Shown one piece after another: positions 49,861 through 60,927 of a DNA stretch of 64,000 nucleotides (within the stretch, counting starts at the first letter, position 1; each line of letters opens with the position of its first letter). The translations under genes were made by a program, and so were the position numbers. The notes under the pieces are model-generated. The model was not told where the DNA came from. It was given only the letters and a program-made list of their open reading frames with translations, and did not search any database. The DNA lies in assembly GCF_000004075.3 (NCBI RefSeq), contig NC_026658.2, positions 5,022,001 to 5,086,000 on the forward strand, given 5' to 3'. The DNA comes from Cucumis sativus. Lineage: Eukaryota > Streptophyta > Magnoliopsida > Cucurbitales > Cucurbitaceae.

Positions 49861-52800
49861 ATGGAACAATCTGATGTCAACGATTTGAGGGACTCTGCGG
49901 AGAATTCCTCTGGTGAGCTCATTCTTTCTTCTTATGAGATTTGATATGATTTTTTTTTTTGCTGTTATTTTCATTTCTGTGCGTGGTTATTTGGAATTGT
50001 TTTGCCACCTTTGCGATCGTGTTCTTCTGGAGCTTGTTTCGATGTGCTTACTAGTCGGTGGGTTTTGTTTCTTGTGTAATATAGAGGGCTGTAGCGTTGT
50101 AGGTGGGAAGTTTGGGACCTTGTGTTGGACGATTTTAATTTTTTTGGTTGATTACTTGTAGTTTAATTTTGTCTTGCTTTCACATCTATCTACCTTTGTT
50201 GAGGTTTTTCTTCGCGTTTAAGCTATTTTTTAAAATTGTTCTGCAACTGTGTTTGCATTCGAGTGTTTTATGGCGTTGAATGGTATGTGTTGCTGCCATT
50301 AAGTTGGTCATTTCTGTGGTGGTGTGATCCGTTTGATCTGACCTTTGGCTAAGGGGAGGTTAAATCTTGCTATGAAAGAATGCTCCCAGAGACGTACTTA
50401 CCTACACCATTTAATGATTTGCTGTCCATTGTTTTTGCAGTTAAGTTTTGCATTCATGTTTTGTTCTGATTTGTTGGAATTGAAAGACATGCTCCACAAA
50501 CCCTGTGTTTGTGTGATGACTTGAACGGTAGTATTGATATTAGCTCTTAATATCTTTGGAATAGTGTACTTTAGCCTTTACCTTCTCATAGCTGTTATCT
50601 AGTTTGCTTTTTATTTTTTTTCTTCCGTTGAATCAAGTTACTCAGCTGCTGGGTTTTGGTCCTCTTGTTTTTATGTCCCATTCTTGTTGAGGTCTCTGTT
50701 TTCTATTTAATCTAAGTATCTCACTAGGTTGTTTTGAGATATGCAACGAGGTGGAAACTTGTAATTGGGGTCAATTAGATGGTCTTCAGCTGATGACTTC
50801 TTTTTTCCTCTTCTTTATTTTGAGAATGATTAATTAATAATCTTCTTTTTATTCATGCAGCCAATTCGCTCTTTGATGCTTCACGATATGAGTTTTTTGG
50901 TCAAAATGTCGTGGGAGAAGTGGAGCTGGGTGGTTTAGAAGAAGATGAAGATGCCCCTTTATTTGGATCTACAGATGAAGAGTATCGTTTGTTTGTTCGG
51001 GAAGAGGTAGGTTTCAGTTCACTGCTATGTATGTTACTTGCATTATAAAAGAGAGTATGTCAAATTTTCATTTTCGTGGTCTGGGAATTAAGTTTTAACT
51101 CTTAATTTTCATATCCTTGGAGTTGTGCTTATATGTGTTTGCTTTGAAAAATTTTTGGGTGTGGTTTTCCGTTAGCGGGTCACACTTACACAGCTTTCAG
51201 TGATACGATTAAGGAGTTCTTTCTCCATCAGTCGCTTTGAAGAAGAGGGATTTAATTTTTTCTTCAATTTTTTTATTGGAAGGTTGGGGTTTGTCCTTTG
51301 ATGCGGGAGAGAGAAATAACTAAATGTCAGAATCTTTTGTGGGGTTGAGATGGAACCTTTTGATATTTGGGCAGTTTTAATGTTTCTCACTGGGTGTCTG
51401 TGGCAAATTCTTTCTTTATTTGTCAGGTCATATTTTGGTAGATTGGAGACTCTTCTTCTAGGGTGCTCTCTTTTGTGGGCTAGGTTATCCCTTTGTTTTC
51501 TTTCAATCGTCTTAGTAGACATTGGTCTTTTTATAAAAAAATTCAACCTTTTAAAGGGTTGAGAGGCCTTTCAGTGAGGTGGGATCTTGTATGAGATTCT
51601 ACATGTCCAGTTGGGTAGTTGAAGATCCCACATTGTATAAATCAAGGGATCTTACACTCCTTATAAGATAGATGAGTTACTTTTTTCATTGCCAATTGGT
51701 TTTGAGATGAATGAAACCCCATGCTGTCATCAAATAAGTTGTCCGATCCCATAAAGCCCAAACGGGTATTTTGTCCAATAAAAAGAAGCTGGGATCCGAT
51801 CAAGAATGGTAAACCCAAAAGAGACACCATCTTGAGGGGGTCACGTTGAGGTTCCCTCAATGGAAAAATCAAGGGACCTCACATTCTTTATAAGATAGAT
51901 GAGCTAATCCTTCTTTTATCAATTGGTTTTGAGATGAAACCCCATACTATCAAATAGGGCATACGTGACCAAGCTTTTTAGTAATTACCACTATGTTTTA
52001 TTTTCCAAGATTGAGGGCCATGCTTGTAGGTTGCCTCCTTCTGTGAACTTTTCTGTTTTAGGCCTGCCACCTGTGTGTTGTTTTATTTTTTTCTCAAGGA
52101 AAATTCGATTGTTAAAAAAATAAATAATAGCCTGTCTATCAAATAGGGATTTTGGGTAGGGAGAAATGGATGGTTTTCGAACATATCGTTATGGGTATCC
52201 ATTGTGAGTGATGATTTCTTTGTTTTCATTGTCCTTGTTTCATTTTACTGCTACTGGATGAAGATGTGGTTGCTTTTGGGGTCATTCATTTGGATGGTTT
52301 TCGTTCTTTTCATGCTTTCCTGGAGCTAAAGTAGAAGATATTTTTTAGTTGGATATGCGTGTGCTAAAACTTAGAGCAGAATAAGATTGCTTCTATTTGG
52401 ACCTGTGAAAATTACTGGTTAGATATTTATTCCATACACGGCCTATGTTTTTACCGTGCAGTTTCTCTTCTCTAGTTCGATTGGTTGTTCTTCATCGCAG
52501 ACATAATTCTTTCCTTTCCAGGGATTTTAGAGTTTTTACCTTTATTTATCAATGTTTGCACCACTTTGCCATGGATAATATTTTTCTTTAGGAATTTAAA
52601 GAGGTCATGCTTGATGTTGCTTTCTGAGCAACTGGGGACTGGGGTAACTATTATTTTCTTTCATCTTCTTCTCTCAACTGTGCCTCATATGATAACATGA
52701 TCAAGTTTATGTTTTTATATTCATTTACTAAAACTATATTTGTTCCCTGAGAATATTTTTTTTGAAGTCCTCATTTTTTATGCTAATTATACATTTATGT

Positions 52801-55800
52801 AATCACTATTTAATGTCAACCATTTTTACTGTTTGTTGCTGCTGCTGTTATTATTTTTTTGGTTATAAATATGCAAAATAAAATAATATTTATTTAAATG
52901 CCTCATTGGAAGATTTGGGAGTCAAATTTAATTTACCTCTTTTTTCCCCCCTACTTTTTCTTTTTCAGAGTGCAGGGTTGGGATCTTTATCGGAAATGGA
53001 TGATTTGGCAAGTACTTTTGCAAAGGTATGCCTTCATTGGCAATTATGCAAATAAAAATGGACAAACCTCTCTTGAAATATTTTATTGGTGTGATCTACT
53101 GATAACACCATTTTACTGAATGTTCTTCACCGTTGTGGTCTCCATGCGAAATCTCTCCTTAGGTTTTCTCTACCCCTTTTTCCACTGATCTAGTGATAAC
53201 ACCTGTTTGGTTAAATTAAGTAACAAAGTTCTTTAAATAGAGAAAAAATCCAGATGATATGCAGCAGCTCTCTTTTCCAAAAGTAATGATGCAACAGACA
53301 TGATTTCAGTTGCAACTTTGATTGTTACTTTGCTAAAAGATTGTTACCACATACCGTCATGATATCAGTTTCCTCTTCTTCTCTCCTCTTCTTTCTTTTT
53401 CTTTTTTGAAAAAAAAGGATATCAATGTATTTGGTTACTGGATTGTAACAACTACTCTGCTGACAGAAATATACTAACCCATTGAATAATAACTACGAGC
53501 CTACATTTACATCAAATAAAAATTATTAAGAAGATAAAACTTTCATGCATATGAATATTTCTCTAGTTATGAGTAGTCCATATCTATTTCCTAACACCTA
53601 TATTTGACTGAAAGACACATAGCAAGAAGTGATCTTTAAGATAATGTCAGCATAATTGCTAATTTGCACTGGGGGGTGGGGGTGTGCTTGGATTCTTTCA
53701 AAGCTGTCATAAAGAAACCATTTTTCCTTTTTGTGGTTTTGTAATTTGTATGCTCTTGCATCTTCCTTCATTTCTTATGACAGCTTTGTATACTACCAAC
53801 AAAAAATGGTTTCTATTTTTGAATACTATACTGTATTTTAATATTAATTTACAAATTACAATAATCTTCCATTAATCAGTTTAGCTGTTCCAACTGTCAT
53901 CGTTCTTCTTTTCTTTCTTTCATCATCTTCTTCTTGTGAATGGAAACAGTAACTTTCATTGTCGTATCACTCATTTTTCTTCTTTTGTGCAGTTGAACAA
54001 AGTTGTTACTGGACCAAGACATCCAGGAGTCATTGGAGATCGAGGATCTGGTTCTTTTTCTCGAGAAAGTGAGTTTTTTGTCAATGGAATTTCCATATAT
54101 ACATTAGACACATATATACATATTTACTTATTTATTTGAATAACAAGTATAAACTTGGATATTTATATAAAAAAAAGTAAAAAAAAGGAGATGGGGCATC
54201 TTCCAACTGCCAGAGTATTACAGAAAAGAAGTCTCAAATGGCATAAATTTGCAAGTTGCAACAAAGTAAAATTGTAGAATTTTTTCTGGAGAGAGCACCA
54301 TAAAGAACCTGTCAATCTTTTTATGTGCTTCTCTCCATGGACTAGTCTTCCTATTCCTTTCAAATTTCAAATGTAAGTCTCCAAGAAGGTAAACATGAAA
54401 GGGAAGTATGAAAGGAACAGACATGGAGATCCTCTTATCCTCCTTTATTTTCCTTCTTGTCGTGGATGTTTTAAGTAGCCTTATCTCTAAGAGCATTGTT
54501 GATTAAATGACTTAAATCCATGTGTTCTTTGTAGTTGAGAATGAGAATGTGTTTCTTTCCTACAAAATCACTAAAGAAAGGGTTTCCAACTAGGTAAAAT
54601 AGGTGCCTAGAGAGGAATTACTAACAACCTTAGAAAACGAAGCCGTAAGAGAAACATGAAACATAACTAAGGATCAAACCTCACTAGGGCCTCTTTTCAC
54701 ACCCACCCACCCACACACACACACACACACAGAGATCCCATAACAATTCAGACACCTTTGGTAACCAAAGAAAGCGCTTTCCCTCTAAAAGGTAGATGGA
54801 AGAGGAACTCCCCTATCAATCAATCATCAAGCGGACATCCCTCTGGCTAAAGCCATCAATATAATTCTCAATTGTCATTCTTTGAACATCCATAGACTAC
54901 ATCAATATGTTTATACATCCATGGACTACATTCTTTGAAGACGTGAGTTTGCAGGATGCGTGTGGAATCATTCCTTTTAGACATTTGGTTGGCAATTTAG
55001 ATTTTGTTTTTGTCAGATTCACTGAGTTCAACAAATGTGTATTTGGTAAACAACTTGAATTCTGTTTTAGAAAACCGTTTTCGGATATTGTGATCCAAAC
55101 CGTGAAAATTCTGAAAACAACATTTTGATGTTTACATTGTATTCAAAATTTGAATTTTAATCTTATGTATTATAATGCAGAATTATATTAAATAATCATA
55201 AAACATTTAGAAATACAATATGCAATGATATAAAATCAATTTTTTTAAATTCAAAATTTGGGTTATCTAATGTATTATAAACTGTATAATATTACAAATC
55301 AATAGTTATAAAAAAATTTGGGCTATTTTCAGAAAAATATCATAGTTTGTCTACGATGGGCTGCTATAGGCTACTATTTGTGTGTGTATCTTTATGATAG
55401 ACATGGATAGTAGCCTATCTTGGTCTATCACAAATAGATTGTCATATTTTGCTATAATTGCAAATATTTTTAGAAGTTGTCATTTAAAATAATTTCCCAA
55501 CTTTTTGTAATATAAATCATGATTAGAAATTAATTAATAATAGTTTATTGCTAATTAATATTTAGTGTGCAACTAGTTTTATGATTTATAAATATAGTAT
55601 CTAACACATATTTTATAATTGTTTAAATTATAATCCAATTTTTGAATTTGCCATACAACTCATATTTGAAAATAGGAAATACAACTCTATTTTTTCATTG
55701 GACACCTTGCTTTTATATTTCTTACCAAACTGGCACTTAACTTCTCGCTAGCTCAGTTGTGCTATGGACTGGAAGTTCCTCCTCTATTCATTCCTTAGTG

Positions 55801-58704
55801 AGAAGAGTAGTTTTCCATGGCTTACTAGGGTGTGCTATATTGTGGGATTTTTGGGGTGAGTGGAATAACCAGTGAGGGCTGGAGAAGGATCGTATTGATG
55901 TTTGATCCGTCATTAGATTTCAGGTTTCCCTCCATGCTTCTATTTTGATGACATTTTGTAATTACTTTAGTCACTATTGCATAGCTGTGGCCCCTTCCTC
56001 GTTCTCGTTTTCCGTCGGTATAGTTCGCAGTCCATACATTCCTAAGGAATTTTCAACAAAACAGTAAAAAAGGGTGCCCACCAAAGGACCACTTGCTTAT
56101 CTTGGGATGGTGGATGGAACAGACCTCCTCTGTCACCCGATGGCACGACTTCTTGCAAGCCTAATGCTAACACACTTAAAAGGGCCTTTAAACCTTTACG
56201 ATTGATGAACCTAACTGAAAAAAGTAAGATTTTCTTGGGTCTCTGTTCTCTTAGAGGTTGGGTATCCATGATACATTGGATGCCTATAATGAAAGATTCT
56301 CTTGGTAGAACAAAAAGAATAACCTCACTTGAGCTTGAGTTGTTTTACCTTTGTCCTCGAATTCAAAGAAGCATAATTGAAAGAACTGTATTGCAAATGG
56401 GTCTTATTTTCTTTCACCATCTTGGCGTTTTATGTGCTGTAAGAAGCAGAAGTGCCAATTGGTTCTCTTTCATGATTATTTTAATAAATTATCATTGTAC
56501 ACCATATTTTTTTTTCCAGTTGATGTGTTGTTCATCCTTGAAGTCATAATTTCATTGGTAGTTCTAATGGTAATTCATCTGTGTTTGTGGTTGTATCATT
56601 TTCTTAAGGTTCATCTGCAACTGATTGGGCACAAGATGGAGACTTTTGTAATTGGTTAGAGCAGCATGTATTTGATCCAGAATGTGCTCAGGAGGAGAAG
56701 AAATGGTCATCCCAACCTCAATCTTCTGTTCGTCTTCCAGATCCGAAACCTTTGTATAGAACATCCTCTTACCCTCAGCAGCAACCTACACAACATCACT
56801 TTTCTAGCGAACCAATTATAGTACCAAAATCTTCTTTCACATCCTTTCCTCCTCCAGGAAGTAGGTCCCAACATGGTTCACCTCGTCACCTAAAAAGTAT
56901 TCAATCTCTTGCGGATGGAAGTCAGTTACCCTTCTCTGCACCAAATATCACTTCTTTATCCAAGTCTAATTTGCAGTTAGCTGGTATGCATCATGGCTTG
57001 CATTATGGGGGCAACATGCACCAGTACACCACTCCCGGCCTTTCTTTTAGTAGCAGGCCACAAAATCAGTGGATTAACAACGCTGGTCTATTACATGGGG
57101 ACCACTCAAATCTCTTTAACAGTATATTGCAACAGCAACTATCTCATCAAAATGGCCTTCTGTCCCCTCAGTTACTGTCAGCTCATCAGCAGCTGCAACA
57201 ACACAGGCTGCACCATCCAGTTCAACCTTCTTTGGCGCATTTTGCAGCTCTTCAGTCTCAGCTTTATAATGCCCATTCACCATCCTCACACAGAGCAATG
57301 CTTGGATTGTCTGATGTGAGGGAGCAGAAACCCAAGTCCCAGAGAGGGAAGCATAACATGCGTTCTTCTCAGCAAGGTTCTGAAACCGGTAGTCAAAAGA
57401 GTGATAGTGGATCCATTCAGTTCAGATCTAAGCATATGACAGCTGATGAGATTGAGAGTATCCTGAAGATGCAGCATGCTGCAACCCACAGCAATGATCC
57501 ATACATAGACGACTACTATCACCAGGCTCGTGTTGCCAAAAAAGCTACTGGTTCAAGATTGAAAAATGCATTTTGTCCGTCTCGATTGAGAGAACTTCCA
57601 TCTCGATCTCGTAGTGGTTCAGATCAGCATTCTCATTCCACACCTGATTCATTGGGAAAAATACCCCTCGCTTCTATTCGTAGACCCCGGCCTCTGCTTG
57701 AAGTTGATCCTCCACTGTCAGGTTCATGTGATGGTGGTTCTGAACAGACAATATCTGAGAGGCCTCTGGAGCAGGAACCAATGCTTGCTGCTAGAATCAC
57801 CATTGAAGATGGTCTCTGTCTTCTCCTTGATATAGATGATATTGATAGGCTTTTGCAACATAATAAACCACAAGATGGTGGAGTCCAGCTTAGACGAAGG
57901 CGGCAGATGCTGCTAGAAGGTTTGGCAGCATCGCTTCAGCTTGTTGACCCACTTGGAAAAAGTAGCCATGGTGTTGGCCCATCTCCAAAAGATGATATCG
58001 TGTTCTTGCGTTTGGTTTCTCTTCCCAAAGGTCGAAAACTTCTTTCTAAATTTCTGAAGCTGCTTTTCCCTGGTAGCGAGCTTGCACGAATTGTCTGTAT
58101 GGCTATTTTTCGTCACTTAAGGTTCTTGTTTGGTGGACTTCCATCTGATCCTGGAGCAGCTGAAACAACATCTAATCTTTCCAAGACTGTTTCTACTTGT
58201 GTTAATGGTATGGACCTTCGTGCACTAAGTGCTTGTCTTGTTGCTGTTGTCTGTTCCTCAGAGCAGCCACCACTGCGCCCCCTTGGAAGTTCTGCTGGAG
58301 ATGGGGCCTCTATTGTTCTGAAGTCCATTCTTGAAAGAGCTACCGAACTATTAACCGATCCTCATGCTGCTAGTAACTGTAGCATGCCTAACCGTGCACT
58401 CTGGCAGGCATCCTTTGATGAATTCTTCAGTCTTCTTACGAAGTACTGTGTGAGTAAATATGAGACTATAGTGCAGTCATTATTTTCGCAGACACCATCG
58501 AGCACCGATGTTATAGGGTCAGAGGCAGCCAGAGCCATTAGCCGTGAAATGCCTGTGGAGCTTCTTCGTGCTAGTCTTCCCCACACAAATGAACCCCAGA
58601 GGAAGCTTTTAATGGATTTCGCTCAGCGTTCCATGCCAGTTTCTGGATTCAGTGCCCATGGTGGAAGTAGTGGGCAAATGAGTTCAGAATCAGTTAGGGG
58701 TTAG
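49861..58704 (+). CDS. PAT1: PAT1 mRNA-decapping activator (808 aa)
   Basis: Five coding exons: 49861-49912, 50861-51006, 52969-53025, 53993-54068, 56609-58704; the joined frame of 2,427 nt is open. The start ATG at 49861 has a strong context (GCCATGG), and no in-frame ATG lies upstream. PAT1 proteins activate decapping in cytoplasmic P-bodies by bridging the DDX6-type helicase, the LSM1-7 ring and decapping factors; in Arabidopsis PAT1 is a target of the immune kinase MPK4. Visible parts: an acidic N-terminal segment [11 protein letters not shown]...[10 protein letters not shown] (about 21-48), a long Ser/Gln/His/Pro-rich disordered middle (about 155-320) with SP/TP sites, [31 protein letters not shown] (about 386-416) and a helical C-terminal domain (about 495-790) for LSM binding. 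Length matches Arabidopsis PAT1 (about 793 aa). Introns 2 (1.96 kb) and 4 (2.5 kb) carry repeat debris. Confidence 0.93.
51610..51965. mobile_element. TRIM-like short direct-repeat element in PAT1 intron 2
   Basis: Two direct repeats of about 100 bases, about 51619-51740 and 51846-51958, share AAATCAAGGGA.CT.ACA, TATAAGATAGATGAG and ATTGGTTTTGAGATGAA. They flank about 105 bases that include AGACACCATCTTGAGGGGG, which would serve as a polypurine tract before the right repeat. Short terminal repeats around a tiny non-coding core fit a terminal-repeat retrotransposon in miniature, but no clear primer-binding site or target duplication is visible. Confidence 0.4.
54706..54731. repeat. (AC)n microsatellite in PAT1 intron 4
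   Basis: About eleven CA units after CCCACCCA repeats. The surrounding 54160-54950 is of mixed composition and may be an old transposon piece, but nothing in it is recognisable. Confidence 0.85.
55321..55470. repeat. MITE-like dispersed repeat in PAT1 intron 4
   Basis: Contains TATGATAGACATGG, TCTATCACAAATAGA and an end TATTTTGCTATAATTGCAAAT, resembling the repeats at 27581-27686 and 62275-62428. The left end is diverged. Confidence 0.4.
56040..56500 (+). pseudogene. Decayed LINE ORF2 3' fragment in PAT1 intron 4
   Basis: Three-frame translation gives pieces in the order expected at the C-terminal end of plant LINE reverse transcriptases: [13 protein letters not shown], then IHDTLDAYN, then [23 protein letters not shown], which resembles the Cys-rich zf-RVT region (W..C..C...HLF.HC). 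Frameshifts and stops separate them. I see no poly-A tail or target duplication. The assignment rests on motif order and is uncertain. Confidence 0.42.
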
Positions 58705-58836
58705 AAGAAAAAACACGACCATGTGCCAGTTCAACTATGTTACTACCAAAATGTTTATTCTGTGCATTGCTTGCTTCCTTCAGGAGGTGAACGCTCTCGG
58801 GGTTCAAGGAGGCAGGACGCAATGATTGGTGAGTAG
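58700..58836 (+). other. PAT1 3' region with a possible 84-bp terminal intron
   Basis: GGG|GTTAGA at 58699/58700 can act as a donor and TTCCTTCAG at 58783 as an acceptor. Splicing would remove the annotated stop and extend the protein in frame by GERSRGSRRQDAMIGE before a stop at 58834-58836. Another GT (58693) with the same acceptor gives a different short tail. Without splicing, PAT1 ends SESVRG. Which form is made cannot be decided from sequence. Confidence 0.4.
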
Positions 58837-59720
58837 CATGGCCATATCAATCACATCACAGAAGTCTGTTTGAAGGGCTTCTATTTTATCCATTTCAGCG
58901 TTTTTTTTTTACTATTTCTTTGAAGGAAAAAAAAGTTCATCGAAAAATGCTTATTCTGTTTAATAATAGTCATATGCATAAATGTGTATTATCAAAATTC
59001 TTAATGGGGTTGTGACGGGAGCTTTATTTTGGTGCTCTGTCTTTAACTTGAGGCTGAAAAGTCAAGAAAATTAGGTTGTAGAGGGCAGCAGTCATTCTAA
59101 AACTTTCAGGAGTCTTCTCTTTTCCAGACTGAATTTTTTTTTCTCTTTTTTTTTTTTTTTGGAAAATGTATGTTTGTTCAAAGTTTCTCAAGGCCATTCT
59201 TTCGATGGTCTCTCACAACTGGATTAGAAGTATATGTTGTCTCTTTACTTGGCAGTAACATTCTAGCTCTCCCTGTCTTTACATCAATGGGCTGGGCTTT
59301 AGGAAGTGTTTCTCACTCAACTTATAGTTGGGCTGTTGCTTTTACTCTCAATTCAAATGTAAATGCACCTTTTGGCCCAACTTCTAATCCCTTTCCCTGA
59401 ATGTGTTGAATTCTTTTACAATGCTTCTTTCTTGTTGTCAAATACTATAACGCTAGAGATGCAATTTCTCGTTCCAGAGATTAATTTCTTTATTGCTAAA
59501 CATCCTGACCCCACCCGGGAAAGGGATCACATGCTCGTGATAGATATATCTTTTGTCCCTTAACTTGGGGTTGTGTAAAATACAGGAACAAACAAATTCT
59601 TTTCTTGTAGGAACTTTTTCTTGTCTTATTTCGTTCAACAATACAAAAATGTTTGTAGAATCATAGTGCAATTGAGAACTGTTTGATTCATCGTTTGAAT
59701 TGGATCAATGGTTTTGTTCA
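58837..59720. other. Convergent intergenic space between PAT1 and the JAZ gene
   Basis: Untranslated ends of both neighbours must lie here. A poly-T run at 59142-59160 is followed by a 76-codon plus frame (59170-59400) with no recognised domain. The stretch 59160-59560 has mixed composition and may be a retroelement fragment, not identified. Confidence 0.45.
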
Positions 59721-60468
59721 TTACAGTTTGTGATATGGAGACATTGTTCGAATTCTTCTCATCTTTCTCCTTTGTAAGAATTTCTGCAGAGATTTCTTAA
59801 TGGAGAAACCTGCATTCCCATTCCCATTCCCACTCTTTAACATTTGCATATTCAACCATTCTGGGTTCCTACATCTCACATTTCCACTTCTCTCTTGGCT
59901 TCCAACCCATATTATGGCTCTTGCCTGCAAACGTTGTAAAATATAATGTTAAATTCATTAAATCTCTCCAAACGTTGAAGTATTAGTATATTCTTCATAT
60001 CTACAATCATCATTGCATATTAAATGTCCTAGAATTTTGAATACATTATGAAGATTAGGTTAAAAACCGTTTCATTATCAAATTCAAACGAACAGTATCC
60101 AATCAAACTTTTCTTCGTGGATTCTATTCTCATCTCATCTTTTCGGTTGCATAGGGGAAAAAAGGTTAATTTGAATACCAACCTGAAGTTCAGTGAAGTC
60201 ACAGATGGAAAGTGCTCCATTATAGAAAACCATGATCTGTTGCTGCTGCTGATGATGGCTCAAAGTAAATGGCAAAGTCATCCTACATTCATAAACACCA
60301 AAATCCAAATTCCACTTTCCATGAATGTTTAAACAAACAAGAAAATCAAAAAGAGGAAGAAGAAGAAGAAATTATCTCTCACATGGGAATTGCAGAGAAT
60401 TGGAAGGTTGATTCTGAAGCAGAAGAAGATGGCCAAAGACCAAGCTCCAAACTGAACTCCCTTCCCAT
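59721..60468 (-). CDS. JAZ8: JAZ8/TIFY5A-type jasmonate repressor (129 aa)
   Basis: Three exons on the minus strand: 60468-60383, 60282-60183, 59924-59721 (introns of 100 and 258 nt, all GT-AG, continuous frame). The protein has an N-terminal EAR motif LELGL (residues 7-11) that can recruit TOPLESS co-repressor directly. A poly-Gln patch (40-44) precedes a TIFY/ZIM domain (45-70) with the core degenerate as MVFYNG. The C-terminal Jas motif (about 101-127) is FSIKKSLQKFLQRRK...MSPYH. As in Arabidopsis JAZ8 (131 aa by memory), the LPIARR degron normally leading the Jas motif is absent, so the protein should resist COI1-dependent degradation and stay repressive. It would act in the nucleus on MYC factors. 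The exons are too short to stand out as single frames; exon 1 is the least certain. Confidence 0.85.
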
Positions 60469-60535
60469 TTGCCAATCTCTAAATACAATTCCTTTAGCTT
60501 TAGCTTTTGTTTTGTGAATGAACCTCAATCACACC

Positions 60536-60545
60536 TTTTTATATA
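60536..60545 (-). promoter_or_regulatory. TATA box of the JAZ8-like gene
   Basis: TATATAAAAA on the minus strand, about 70 bases upstream of the start codon at 60468, leaves a short leader of about 40 bases and supports the gene model. Confidence 0.6.
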
Positions 60546-60917
60546 TAACATATAAGAAATGTTTTAGACAAAAAAGAAAAAAGAAAAGAAAAAAAGCTGC
60601 CTAATTTGGGCCTAATGCAAAATTCACAAAGTGTTGGTTAATAAATAAGAGAATAAGAAACTTTATAAACTGTCAAAAATATCTACACGTTTAAATTATA
60701 TAGCAAATGGGCATGTGTTAAACGAGAATTTGGAAATAAAGAACATGCTTAAAAATTAAAAAAAGAAAAAAAAATGGTATCATATGCTCAAATTATGGGG
60801 TTTTCTTTAATTCTCATAATTTCAGCTCTTTGTTTTTTCTTTTACCAAAAATGGAAATGGCAATGGGTAATGGCATTAGGTTTGATTGGAGGCTTTGAAG
60901 AGGTTCGTGGAAATTGG

Positions 60918-60927
60918 TCACATGTGA
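60918..60927. promoter_or_regulatory. Palindromic E-box TCACATGTGA in the JAZ promoter
   Basis: CACATG is a variant site bound by MYC2-type bHLH factors, which activate JAZ genes in a feedback loop. It lies about 380 bases upstream of the predicted TATA box. Binding is inferred. Confidence 0.35.

Noticed and set aside
49558..49944. 128-codon frame fused in frame to the PAT1 start
   Set aside because: It has no ATG upstream of 49861 and translates the leader and the (TG)n repeat (Cys-Val run). The PAT1 family starts near MEQSD.
59170..59400. 76-codon frame downstream of PAT1
   Set aside because: No recognisable domain or splice context. It is probably 3' region or a transposon fragment.
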